A stretch of 64,000 bases of DNA from G965279335 sp965279285. GTDB taxonomy: Bacteria > Pseudomonadota > Gammaproteobacteria > DSM-16500. Shown here piece after piece: positions 34,818 through 43,280 of this stretch; position 1 is the stretch's first letter, and each line of letters begins with the position of its first letter. Location: positions 1,860,001-1,924,000 of the forward strand of contig OZ257148.1 in assembly GCA_965279285.1 (NCBI GenBank), read 5' to 3'. The notes below the pieces were generated by a model, which was given only the letters and a program-made list of their open reading frames with translations, did not search any database and was not told where the DNA came from. Position numbers and translations under genes: made by a program.

Positions 34818-35705
34818 TTAACTATAACCCAAATTTTTAAGCTCTCTTTCACTATCAGTCCAATCACTTTTTAATTTGACCCATAAACGCAAAAAGACTT
34901 TTTGTCCCAGTAATTTTTCTATATCTTTACGCGCTAAGGTGCCAATTTGTTTTAATTTTTCACCAGCCCTTCCGATAACAATTGCTTTTTGCCCTTCACG
35001 TTCTACCCAAATAATAGCGCTAATTTCAATGATTTTTTCTGATTTTTTTAAATCTTCAATTTCAACACTGGTGCTATAAGGCACTTCCTGTTCTGTTGCT
35101 TGAATTAATTTTTCTCTAATTAATTCGGCAATTTGAAATCGTTCTGGCTTATCCGTCATTTGATCATCTGGAAATAAATGCGGGCCTTCAGGCAACATTG
35201 CAACTATCACGTGCTCAAGCTCCAGCACATTATCTGCTTTGTTAGCGGACAATGGAATAATATCAGCAAATTGATATTTTTCTTTTATGCTATCAATAAA
35301 AGGTAATAATTCACCTTTATCTTTAACTAAATCAACTTTATTAATCACTAAAATAACTGGCGCCTTAGTCTGTGATAATTTTGCTAAAACTAATTCATCT
35401 TCTTCATACCAATGCATGGCTTCAATCATAAAAATAACTACATCAGCATCAACAATGACTGAGCTCGCTAAACGATTCATATAACGATTCATCGCATTTT
35501 TTTCTGTTTGATGAATACCGGGAGTATCAATAAAAATAGCTTGAATATGATCTTTTGATTTAATACCTAAAATTTGATTACGTGTTGTTTGTGGCTTAGG
35601 CGAGGTAATACTGATCTTTTTATTTAAAATACAGTTGAGAAAAGTTGATTTGCCAACATTAGGTCGACCGACAATAGCAATATAGCCACATTTTTCAATA
35701 TTCAT
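34818..35705 (-). CDS. era: GTPase Era
   Basis: 295-residue GTPase for 16S rRNA maturation and 30S assembly. G1 is GRPNVGKSTF (13-22), G3 is DTPG (about 60-63) and G4 is NKVD (about 121-124). The C-terminal KH domain includes the VIGRAGEKLKQIG loop. Overlaps rnc by 4 bases. Normal length. Confidence 0.97.
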   Translation of the reverse strand: MNIEKCGYIAIVGRPNVGKSTFLNCILNKKISITSPKPQTTRNQILGIKSKDHIQAIFIDTPGIHQTEKNAMNRYMNRLASSVIVDADVVIFMIEAMHWYEEDELVLAKLSQTKAPVILVINKVDLVKDKGELLPFIDSIKEKYQFADIIPLSANKADNVLELEHVIVAMLPEGPHLFPDDQMTDKPERFQIAELIREKLIQATEQEVPYSTSVEIEDLKKSEKIIEISAIIWVEREGQKAIVIGRAGEKLKQIGTLARKDIEKLLGQKVFLRLWVKLKSDWTDSERELKNLGYS

Positions 35706-36370
35706 ACTTTTATTTTTCCTAACATAGTAAGTGCTGCATCTTGCTCTGCTCGACGACGACTAGTGCCTTGACCCATTGCTGTTTCATGAATACCAAGCAC
35801 TTCACAACGCACTAAAAAAGTTTGCTGATGCGCTTCGCCTTGGACTTTTTCAACCACATACATGGGTAAATTTAAATGCCGCGCTTGCAAAAATTCTTGT
35901 AACTGCGTTTTAGGATCTTTATGACTAGCTGCGCTGGTTAATGAGCTCAACAAAGGCTCATACCATCGCAGTAAACAAGCACGTATAGCTGCAAATCCAC
36001 CATCAAGATAAATTGCGCCAATCACAGCCTCCATCGTACACGATAAGATAGAGAGACGTTCGCCACCACCACTGCGTAATTCACCTTGACCTAAAAAAGT
36101 ATAGCGGCCCAAATCAAAACCACGCGCTAAAACGCCCAGCGTGTCACGATTAATTAAGGTCGCTCGCCAACGACTTAAATCACCTTCTTGTGCTCGAGGG
36201 AATTGCAAAAAAAGTGCTTCCGCAATAATAAAATTAACAATTGAATCACCCAAAAACTCTAAGCGCTCATTATTTTCTTCATTACTAATACTTCGATGTG
36301 TAAGAGCAACTTTTAAAAAATGGGCATCTTTAAAATCATAGCCTAATTTTCTCGATAGTTCATCACTCAT
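35702..36370 (-). CDS. rnc: Ribonuclease III
   Basis: 222-residue double-strand-specific RNase for rRNA and mRNA processing. The signature NERLEFLGDS (34-43) carries the catalytic E38 and D42, with the second acidic pair in MEAVIGAIYLDGG. A C-terminal dsRNA-binding domain (DPKTQLQEFLQ...GTSRRRAEQDAALTML) is complete. Start at ATG 36368-36370, overlapping the lepB stop (ATGA). A frame extending 9 codons further upstream lies inside lepB and has no ribosome-binding site of its own. Confidence 0.97.
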   Translation of the reverse strand: MSDELSRKLGYDFKDAHFLKVALTHRSISNEENNERLEFLGDSIVNFIIAEALFLQFPRAQEGDLSRWRATLINRDTLGVLARGFDLGRYTFLGQGELRSGGGERLSILSCTMEAVIGAIYLDGGFAAIRACLLRWYEPLLSSLTSAASHKDPKTQLQEFLQARHLNLPMYVVEKVQGEAHQQTFLVRCEVLGIHETAMGQGTSRRRAEQDAALTMLGKIKV

Positions 36371-37146
36371 TGCACTGATTTCCCAATTCGATTCCAACGA
36401 ATTGTATTATTTATTGAATCCCAGCTCATCCAACTTAACACTGCTTTGCCGACAATATTTCCATCCGGAACAAAACCAAAATATCGACTATCAGCACTAT
36501 TATCACGATTATCACCCATAGCAAAATACATGCCCGGCGGCACGATAATATCTTTAAAGTCAGCACTGTTGCGCGTCATCATTTGATAAATATCATGCTT
36601 AATTCCGAATAAATTTTCTGTTTTCTGAATAACCGCAAATGAATTGCCACTTTCATCATAATCAATGGTGTTTTTATCATATTCCTGAGTTATTTCATGA
36701 CCATTAATTGTTAAAACTTTATTAATATAACTAATATGATCACCTGGAAGACCAATAATACGTTTAATAAATAATACCGAAGGATTAGGCGGCCAACGAA
36801 AGACAAAAACATCACCGCGCGTAGGCTTACCGGTTTCGATAACCTTTGTATGCAAGATCGGCAACCTCACTCCATAGTCAAACTTGCTTACTAAAATAAA
36901 ATCACCAATCAACAAACTCGGCTGCAACGAGCCTGAAGGAATGCGAAACGGTTCATAAACAAAAGCACGTAAAAGAAAAACAGCAAGCAATACCGGAAAA
37001 AAGGAATATGCATAATCAAGCAACACCGGCAATTTCTTGGGTGGCATTAAACGACGTTTTTTTGAAAAAAATATCACATCAATCAAAGCAACTAAGCCAG
37101 AAACGATAACCAAATAAAATAAAATTAACTCAAAATTAAAATTCAT
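36367..37146 (-). CDS. lepB: Signal peptidase I
   Basis: 259-residue inner-membrane protease that removes signal peptides. Two N-terminal membrane segments (about 5-27 and 44-62), then the catalytic Ser73 in FRIPSGSLQPSLLIGD and Lys128 in VLFIKRIIGLPGD. A later box is GDNRDNSADSRYFG (about 214-227). The residue after the catalytic serine is Leu rather than the usual Met. Overlaps lepA upstream and rnc downstream. Confidence 0.96.
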   Translation of the reverse strand: MNFNFELILFYLVIVSGLVALIDVIFFSKKRRLMPPKKLPVLLDYAYSFFPVLLAVFLLRAFVYEPFRIPSGSLQPSLLIGDFILVSKFDYGVRLPILHTKVIETGKPTRGDVFVFRWPPNPSVLFIKRIIGLPGDHISYINKVLTINGHEITQEYDKNTIDYDESGNSFAVIQKTENLFGIKHDIYQMMTRNSADFKDIIVPPGMYFAMGDNRDNSADSRYFGFVPDGNIVGKAVLSWMSWDSINNTIRWNRIGKSVQ

Positions 37147-38936
37147 TTCTTATCTACCTTCAAAATTGCTAAAAATGCTTCTTGTGGTATTTCGACACTG
37201 CCCACTTGCTTCATACGTTTTTTACCTGCTTTTTGTTTTTCTAATAATTTACGTTTACGCGAAATATCACCACCATAACATTTAGCTAAAACATTTTTTC
37301 GCAATGCTTTAACAGTTGCTCGAGCAATAATATGCGCGCCCAATGCTGCTTGAATTGCAATATCAAACATTTGCCGATGAATTAATTCTTGCATTTTTTC
37401 AGCGATCTGTCGGCCTTTATATTGCGCCTGATCACGATGCACAATAAGTGCTAAGGCATCTACTTTTTCGCTATTAATTAATAAATCTAATTTAACCAAA
37501 TCAGCACTTTGGAAATAAGAAAAACTATAATCCAGTGATGCATACCCACGACTGACTGATTTTAAACGATCAAAAAAATCGAGGACAATTTCACTGAGTG
37601 GAATTTCATAACTTAATGAAACTTGATTACCTAAATACAACATGTTTTTTTGTACGCCACGTCTTTCAACACACAGCGTCATAACATTCCCTAAATAAGT
37701 CTGTGGAACAAGAATGTTAACTTTTGCAATAGGCTCACGCAGATCTTCAATAAAACTTTGCTCGGGTAATTTAGAAGGGTTATCGACATAAATAGTTTCG
37801 CCTTTGGTTGTCACTACTTCATAAACCACTGTAGGCGCAGTAGTAATTAAATCAAGATTGTATTCACGCTCTAAACGTTCTTGCACAATTTCCATGTGCA
37901 ACATACCCAGAAAACCACAGCGAAAACCAAATCCTAATGCTTCTGATGATTCCGGCTCAAAAAATAATGCGGCATCGTTTAGACATAATTTTGATAAAGC
38001 TTCACGAAATGCGGGAAAATCATCGGAACTCACTGGAAATAAACCCGCATAAACCTGCGGTTTTATTTTTTTAAACCCAGGCAAGGGTTCAGTTGCTGGT
38101 TGATGCGCATGCGTTAAAGTATCTCCGACGGGTGCACCATTAATTTCCTTGATGCCGGCAACAACATAACCTACTTCACCAGCGCTGAGTATTCCTGTTG
38201 GTTCTCTTTTTGGGGTAAAAATACCGACGCCCATGACTTCATGATTTCTGCCGGTAGACATGACTTGCATCTTATCACCCACTTTAATCACGCCATTTTT
38301 TACTCGCACTAATGAGACCACACCTAAATAACTATCAAACCAAGAGTCAATAATCAGCGCTTGCAAAGACGCATTAATCTCACCTGCGGGGGCTGGAATA
38401 TCAGTTATAATTCTTTCTAATAAATCTTGAATACCAATACCATTTTTTGCACTCACTCGGAGAGCATTTTGTGCCTCAAGACCAATAATTTCTTCAATTT
38501 CATTGATGACACGTTCAGGATCAGCTTGAGGTAAATCAATTTTATTTAAAACAGGCACAACCTCTAAGCCTTGCTCAAGTGCTGTATAACAAACAGCAAG
38601 TGTTTGCGCCTCAACACCTTGTCCAGCATCAACAACTAATAATGCGCCCTCACAAGCCGCTAATGAGCGTGATACTTCATAGGAAAAATCAACATGACCT
38701 GGTGTATCAATAAAATTTAATTGATAAATCTGCCCATCTATGGCCTTATAATTTAACGTCACACTATGCGCTTTAATGGTAATACCACGCTCACGCTCTA
38801 AATCCATAGAGTCAAGAACTTGAGACTGCATTTCACGCGCCGTTAGCCCGCCGCATAATTGGATCAAACAGTCAGCTAATGTGGACTTACCATGATCAAT
38901 ATGGGCTATAATTGAAAAATTACGAATATTCTGCAT
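37143..38936 (-). CDS. lepA: Elongation factor 4 (LepA)
   Basis: 597-residue translational GTPase that acts on the ribosome during initiation and elongation. G1 AHIDHGKSTLAD (11-22), G2 region with RERGITI, DTPGHVDF (G3) and NKIDLP (G4) are present, and the LepA-specific C-terminal domain (ISRKRKLLEKQKAGKKRMK) closes the protein. It is the first gene of lepA-lepB-rnc-era-recO-pdxJ-gltX, in which six junctions have overlaps or a 3-base gap. Confidence 0.97.
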   Translation of the reverse strand: MQNIRNFSIIAHIDHGKSTLADCLIQLCGGLTAREMQSQVLDSMDLERERGITIKAHSVTLNYKAIDGQIYQLNFIDTPGHVDFSYEVSRSLAACEGALLVVDAGQGVEAQTLAVCYTALEQGLEVVPVLNKIDLPQADPERVINEIEEIIGLEAQNALRVSAKNGIGIQDLLERIITDIPAPAGEINASLQALIIDSWFDSYLGVVSLVRVKNGVIKVGDKMQVMSTGRNHEVMGVGIFTPKREPTGILSAGEVGYVVAGIKEINGAPVGDTLTHAHQPATEPLPGFKKIKPQVYAGLFPVSSDDFPAFREALSKLCLNDAALFFEPESSEALGFGFRCGFLGMLHMEIVQERLEREYNLDLITTAPTVVYEVVTTKGETIYVDNPSKLPEQSFIEDLREPIAKVNILVPQTYLGNVMTLCVERRGVQKNMLYLGNQVSLSYEIPLSEIVLDFFDRLKSVSRGYASLDYSFSYFQSADLVKLDLLINSEKVDALALIVHRDQAQYKGRQIAEKMQELIHRQMFDIAIQAALGAHIIARATVKALRKNVLAKCYGGDISRKRKLLEKQKAGKKRMKQVGSVEIPQEAFLAILKVDKK

Positions 38937-38989
38937 ATTACTTCTTTTTTAACAAGTCAAATAAGCCGCAAATAGTACCGCATTTTCTA

Positions 38990-39400
38990 TCATCCATGTA
39001 GATTTATTATTAATTTTCGATAAATATTTGGTGCAACTGAATCGTGAAATAAAATACAAGAACGCTTAATTCGCTCATCTAAAATTTTAAAGCGCAATAT
39101 ACTGACTGTTTTGGTAATGGTGCTACTGCCGCAAAGCTCGGCTGAATACACTCTTTGCTTGTCCCAAATGCTCCAACCATCGCTGGTTAATGTTAAGCGC
39201 CGCAGTGATTTTTTATGCCGCAACAAGCCATGGTTAAAAATAATCCAACCGCCATAAAAAACTGTCAGCAGAGTAATAAAAAGCTTAATTAACCATGGAA
39301 TTTGAGCACAAAAAACTGCAATTAAGCTACCCAATAGCACGATAGTTATAAGCATCAAAAACCATCTAGATGGCTGCAAGTTAATGTCTATTTTGCGCAT
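38990..39400 (-). CDS. YgfX-like membrane protein (SdhE partner)
   Basis: 136 residues with two close membrane segments near the N-terminus (about 13-32 and 36-55) and a soluble C-terminal part (SDGWSIWDKQR, CILFHDSV...YRKL). This is the architecture of YgfX/CptA, encoded next to sdhE in many gammaproteobacteria and reported as the toxin-like partner of CptB/SdhE. Sequence identity is low, so the call rests largely on layout and the 20-base overlap with sdhE. Confidence 0.7.
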   Translation of the reverse strand: MRKIDINLQPSRWFLMLITIVLLGSLIAVFCAQIPWLIKLFITLLTVFYGGWIIFNHGLLRHKKSLRRLTLTSDGWSIWDKQRVYSAELCGSSTITKTVSILRFKILDERIKRSCILFHDSVAPNIYRKLIINLHG

Positions 39401-39635
39401 GATCGCGTATTTTCCTGACTATTTTGACGAAATTTGGCTCTAAAGGCTGGTTTTTTCCTGTTAACCAACCAAATAGTTCTGGATCAGTACAATCGAGCAA
39501 TTGGACAAATAATGCCTGGTCTGTAGCATTTAAATCCATATAAACCTCTTCTAGGAAGTTGCCCAATAAAACATCAAGCTCAAGCATTCCTCGGCGACAA
39601 GACCAACGTAAACGGGCTGGAACATTTAAATTCAT
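39381..39635 (-). CDS. sdhE: FAD assembly factor SdhE (CptB)
   Basis: 84-residue helical protein that promotes covalent flavinylation of succinate dehydrogenase. The invariant RGxxE motif is R15-G16-M17-L18-E19 (WSCRRGMLELD), followed by the helical bundle with LLDCTDPELFGWLTG. Start at ATG 39633-39635, where AAGG lies 8 bases upstream; a TTG six bases earlier is too close to that site. Overlaps the ygfX-like gene. Confidence 0.92.
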   Translation of the reverse strand: MNLNVPARLRWSCRRGMLELDVLLGNFLEEVYMDLNATDQALFVQLLDCTDPELFGWLTGKNQPLEPNFVKIVRKIRDHAQNRH

Positions 39636-39664
39636 AAACAAAACCTTTTAAAAATTGGTATAAT
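39635..39664 (+). promoter_or_regulatory. Candidate sigma-70 promoter
   Basis: TAAACA (39635-39640), 18 bp, then TATAAT (39659-39664). The likely start near 39671 gives a leader of about 90 nt for the gene at 39761. It overlaps the start region of the divergent sdhE gene. Confidence 0.5.
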
Positions 39665-39695
39665 TTAATTAGGATATCAAATAAACTACAGCAAT

Positions 39696-39754
39696 CTAAA
39701 CTTAAAGAAAAGTTTAGCCTACCAAGGAGGGTAATTAACCACTGACTACAGGCT
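39696..39754 (+). promoter_or_regulatory. Structured leader with displaced Shine-Dalgarno
   Basis: Perfect hairpin CTAAACTT/AAGTTTAG (39696-39717), then a strong AAGGAGGG (39724-39731) that lies 29 bases before the ATG at 39761. AGCCT (39716) can pair with AGGCT (39750), placing the Shine-Dalgarno in a loop. In-frame TGA at 39743 rules out an upstream start. Function is inferred only. Confidence 0.35.
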
Positions 39755-39760
39755 GGCCCT

Positions 39761-40111
39761 ATGACATTTAATTCTAAAAAAATTTCTCTTATCCAACGTC
39801 AGCTTATTCACTCGTTAGAAATGCTCGCCAGCAATCCCAATATACTGGAAAACCAACAGGTTGAGCGCCTAGAACACGTTATTGCTAAATTAAAAACCGT
39901 TACTATTCCAGAAAAAAAATATCAAGATTATTGGAATGTTTTTACCTTTGCCTGCCTACTGCCAACGCAAATTCGAGAAATAATGACAGACCCGCAGAAT
40001 AAAGAGCTACTACAATTATTAAGTGATTGCCAAGATCGTTTAATAAAAACGCTAGAAACAAATATAACAGAACAAAAAGTAGAAAAAACTAAAATTAGAA
40101 AAAAGAAGTAA
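39761..40111 (+). CDS. Small helical protein of unknown function
   Basis: 116 residues, probably all helical, Lys- and Gln-rich with a basic tail (TKIRKKK). No signal peptide or membrane segment and no recognised family. One tryptophan-containing stretch (YQDYWNVFTFACLLPTQ) is the most distinctive. The ATG lacks a normally spaced ribosome-binding site (see the leader). A plausible promoter precedes it. The TAA stop is the terminus of a family A repeat, so the original C-terminus may have been altered. Real gene likely but not certain. Confidence 0.6.
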   Translation: MTFNSKKISLIQRQLIHSLEMLASNPNILENQQVERLEHVIAKLKTVTIPEKKYQDYWNVFTFACLLPTQIREIMTDPQNKELLQLLSDCQDRLIKTLETNITEQKVEKTKIRKKK

Positions 40112-40279
40112 CTATTCAGCGGCGAGAGAGCTTGGTGGGCACGCTGCGCTTTGCCCACCCTACAAAAATTATAAAAAAATGTGGTTGTGATCGCTCCCTG
40201 ACAGTCGCGGCTCGGTAACAACACGCTACAAAATGTAGGGTGGGCAAAGCGCAGCGTGCCCACCAAACTCTCGCTGATA
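40109..40279. repeat. Family A repeat with an additional spacer insert
   Basis: Starts TAACTATTCAGCGGCG on the stop codon of the gene before it. Between the arms is a 75-nt spacer containing GTGGTTGTGATCGCTCCCTG and ACAGTCGCGGCTCGG, unlike any other spacer in the window. The right arm ends CCACCAAACTCTCGCTG. Confidence 0.9.
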
Positions 40280-40292
40280 AGGCAAATGCTAG

Positions 40293-41675
40293 TCACATCA
40301 AACCTTTTAGGTATTCAAACAACGTTCGCAATGCAAACGCTTCGCCACCTTGAGGACGTCCAGAGCGAGTTTTTAGATTCCAAGCCATGAGATCAAAATG
40401 CAACCAAGGAATAGAATCAGGAACAAATTCTTTTAAAAATAAAGCCGCAGTAATAGCACCGCCATAAGAATCTAATCCTGCATTATTAATATCTGCAATT
40501 GAACTATTTAAACTATCACGGTAAGTTGAAAATAAAGGCATCCGCCAGACAGGATCATTAACATTATTAGACAAGCGTACAACCTCATGTGCGACATCAT
40601 CATTATTTGAAAATAATGCGGGTAATTCAGTCCCTAATGCAACACGTGCAGCACCCGTCAATGTTGCAATATCAATTAATAAATCCGGATTTTCACTCAC
40701 GGCTTCAGTTAAAGCATCTGCCAAAACTAATCGTCCTTCTGCATCGGTATTACCAATTTCTACCGTGATACCTTTACGACTTTTAAGCACATCACCGGGT
40801 CGATAAGCATTTCCTGCAATAGAATTTTCCACCATGGGAATTAATACTCGCAAACACACGGGTAATTTAGCATTAATAATCATTCGAGCTAAACCTAACA
40901 CATGTGCAGCGCCTCCCATGTCTTTTTTCATTAACAACATGCCAGAAGAGTTTTTAATATCTAAACCACCAGTATCAAAACACACGCCCTTTCCTACTAA
41001 AGTTATTTTAGGTAACTTTTTAGAACGTGATTTTTTTCCTTCCCATCGTATATCAATCAATCGCGGAGCATCATCACTCGCCCGACCCACTGCATAGATT
41101 AGTGGATAATTTTGCTTAAGAAGTGCAGCACCAGAAATTTGTTTAAACTGCGCTTTTACTTCGACACAGAATTTTTTTGCTATCGTTGCAAATTCTGTTG
41201 GGCCTAAATCATCGGCGGGAATATTAATTAAATCTCTTACCCAATAAATTGATTCCACCGTATTTTCAAGTAAATTAGCATCGAATTTTTTAGGCAAAAC
41301 TAATTTTGCCGGTTTACGTAATGCTTTTTTATAGCGTGTAAATTGATAAGCGCCCAAGCCCCATACTAAAGCAAAATGCTCATAATCACTATCAGCGCAA
41401 TCTAAGTGATACTCTCCTTGAGGCAAGGTTAAAGGTAAGACACCAACACTCCAAAAATAATTACGATCTGCGATGCATAATATAACGGCATCACACTTTC
41501 CTTTATTATTTGGAATTAAGCTAACATTGCCTGCTTCACCACGAAAACCATTTGACTCTAACCAATTAATAACATGGATCTCCTGTTTTTTTAACCAAAC
41601 AGGAAATTCACTTTGCTTCACAATATAAACCGGCATCGATTTTTTTTGTGCTGATGAAGCATAGCAATTTAACAT
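40293..41675 (-). CDS. Leucyl aminopeptidase family protein (peptidase M17)
   Basis: 460-residue cytosolic metallo-aminopeptidase. The catalytic domain carries GKGVCFDTGGLDIK (Lys and Asp metal ligands, about 229-242), KKDMGGAAHVLG and the M17 signature NTDAEGRLVLADAL (about 309-322). It is shorter than E. coli PepA and has a divergent N-terminal domain, as in the PepA-like enzymes of Legionella relatives. ATG at 41673-41675, with AGGA 9 bases upstream. ald lies 5 bases upstream, so the two are cotranscribed. Confidence 0.9.
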   Translation of the reverse strand: MLNCYASSAQKKSMPVYIVKQSEFPVWLKKQEIHVINWLESNGFRGEAGNVSLIPNNKGKCDAVILCIADRNYFWSVGVLPLTLPQGEYHLDCADSDYEHFALVWGLGAYQFTRYKKALRKPAKLVLPKKFDANLLENTVESIYWVRDLINIPADDLGPTEFATIAKKFCVEVKAQFKQISGAALLKQNYPLIYAVGRASDDAPRLIDIRWEGKKSRSKKLPKITLVGKGVCFDTGGLDIKNSSGMLLMKKDMGGAAHVLGLARMIINAKLPVCLRVLIPMVENSIAGNAYRPGDVLKSRKGITVEIGNTDAEGRLVLADALTEAVSENPDLLIDIATLTGAARVALGTELPALFSNNDDVAHEVVRLSNNVNDPVWRMPLFSTYRDSLNSSIADINNAGLDSYGGAITAALFLKEFVPDSIPWLHFDLMAWNLKTRSGRPQGGEAFALRTLFEYLKGLM

Positions 41676-41680
41676 ATGAA

Positions 41681-42796
41681 TTATCCTACTAAAGCATCAG
41701 CGGGAGTGAATTCTTGATTCAAAGCATTCGCAACGGCTTTATGCGTAATTTTTCCAGCACAAACATTTAAACCATTTAATAAATGCGGATCTAACTTTAA
41801 TGCTTGTTTATAGCCTTGATTTGCTAATGCTAAAATAAATGGTAAGGTTGCATTATTTAAGGCAAATGTTGAAGTGCGTGGTACTGCACCTGGCATATTT
41901 GTCACACAATAATGCACAACACCGTCTACAATATAAGTAGGATCTTGATGTGTTGTTGGACGACTTGTTTCAAAACAACCACCTTGATCAATGGAAACGT
42001 CAACTAAGACAGAACCTGGACGCATATTTTTTAACATATCACGCGTCACTAATCGAGGTGCTGATGCGCCTGGAACTAATACCGCGCCGACAACTAAATC
42101 AGCACTGGCAATATGTCTTTCAATCGCATCTGTCGTAGAATAAATCGTATTAATCTTAGAACCAAATTGTAAATCTAATAAATAAAGTCGCTCTAATGAT
42201 TTATCAATGACGACAACATTAGCACCTAAGCCCATTGACATTCGCACTGAGTTAGTTCCTACGACACCACCACCTAAAACCACAACTTTAGCTGGAGCAA
42301 CGCCAGGTACACCACCTAACAACATACCACTACCACCATTGGTGATTTCAAGACAATTAGCTCCCGCCTGAATCGCCATACGGCCAGCTACTTCACTCAT
42401 AGGTGCTAATAAAGGTAAGCCACCTGATTTATTGGTTACGGTTTCATATGCAATAGCAATACAACCGGATTTTTGTAATAACTTTGCTTGCTCGGGATCT
42501 GGAGCTAAATGTAAATAAGTGAAAAGCACTTGGTTGGGACGTAACATTAAACATTCTTGTAATTGTGGCTCTTTTACTTTAATAATCATGTCAGCAACTG
42601 CAAATACTTCAGCCGCAGTTAGAGCAACACGTGCACCAGCATGCTCATAATCACTATCAACAAAACCAATGCCAGCACCAGCATTATGCTCAACAATCAC
42701 TTGATGACCATGAGCAATGAGCTCTCTCACGCTACTAGGAACTAATCCTACACGATACTCATTGTTTTTTATCTCTTTGGGAACTCCGATTAACAT
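41681..42796 (-). CDS. ald: Alanine dehydrogenase
   Basis: 371-residue NAD-dependent enzyme interconverting alanine and pyruvate plus ammonia. The N-terminal signature MLIGVPKEIKNNEYRVG, the active-site region VKVKEPQ-like (MIIKVKEPQ), and the Rossmann motif VVVLGGGVVGTNSVRM (about 170-185) are present. Ends with the family helix NALNQEFTPADAL. First gene of an ald-aminopeptidase unit. Confidence 0.95.
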   Translation of the reverse strand: MLIGVPKEIKNNEYRVGLVPSSVRELIAHGHQVIVEHNAGAGIGFVDSDYEHAGARVALTAAEVFAVADMIIKVKEPQLQECLMLRPNQVLFTYLHLAPDPEQAKLLQKSGCIAIAYETVTNKSGGLPLLAPMSEVAGRMAIQAGANCLEITNGGSGMLLGGVPGVAPAKVVVLGGGVVGTNSVRMSMGLGANVVVIDKSLERLYLLDLQFGSKINTIYSTTDAIERHIASADLVVGAVLVPGASAPRLVTRDMLKNMRPGSVLVDVSIDQGGCFETSRPTTHQDPTYIVDGVVHYCVTNMPGAVPRTSTFALNNATLPFILALANQGYKQALKLDPHLLNGLNVCAGKITHKAVANALNQEFTPADALVG

Positions 42797-42837
42797 ATCA
42801 TACTCCTGATATTACATTTTTTAAAATAAACTATATG

Positions 42838-43272
42838 TAACTATTTAACAGTTAATCGCACGCTTGGTGGGCACGCTGCGCTTTGCCCACCCTACATTTT
42901 TATATTTTGTAGGATGGGCAAAACGCAGCGTGCCCACCAAACGTGCGATTATTAGTTTCGTAGGGTGGGCAAAGCGTAGCGTGCCCACCAAACGTGCGAT
43001 TATTAATTTCGTAGGGTGGGCAAAGCGTAGCGTGCCCACCAAACGTGCGATTATTAGTTTCGTAGGGTGGGCAAAGCGTAGCGTGCCCACCAAACGTGCG
43101 ATTATTAGTTTCGTAGGATGGGCAAAACGCAGCGTGCCCACCAAACGTGCGATTATTAGTTTCGTAAGGTGGGCAAAGCGTAGCGTGCCCACCAAACGTG
43201 CGATTATTAGTTTCGTAGGGTGGGCAAAGCGTAGCGTGCCCACCAAACGTGCGATTAGCTCCTGGGTAGTTA
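42838..43272. repeat. Family A repeat expanded into a 51-bp tandem array
   Basis: A normal left end (TAACTATTTAACAG) and left arm are followed by seven right arms, GTAGG.TGGGCAAA.CG.AGCGTGCCCACC. The right arms are separated by AAACGTGCGATTATTAGTTTC, so that ACGTGCGATTA recurs at 42941, 42992, 43043, 43094, 43145, 43196 and 43247, exactly 51 bp apart. The right end is GGGTAGTTA. Because 51 is a multiple of 3, both strands are open throughout, but this is repeat, not gene. It fills the gap between ald and htpG. Confidence 0.96.
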
Positions 43273-43280
43273 CTAAATTA

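Noticed and set aside
42905..43262. CRISPR array
   Set aside because: The repeat is regular, but the intervening segments are identical rather than unique spacers, and no cas genes are present.
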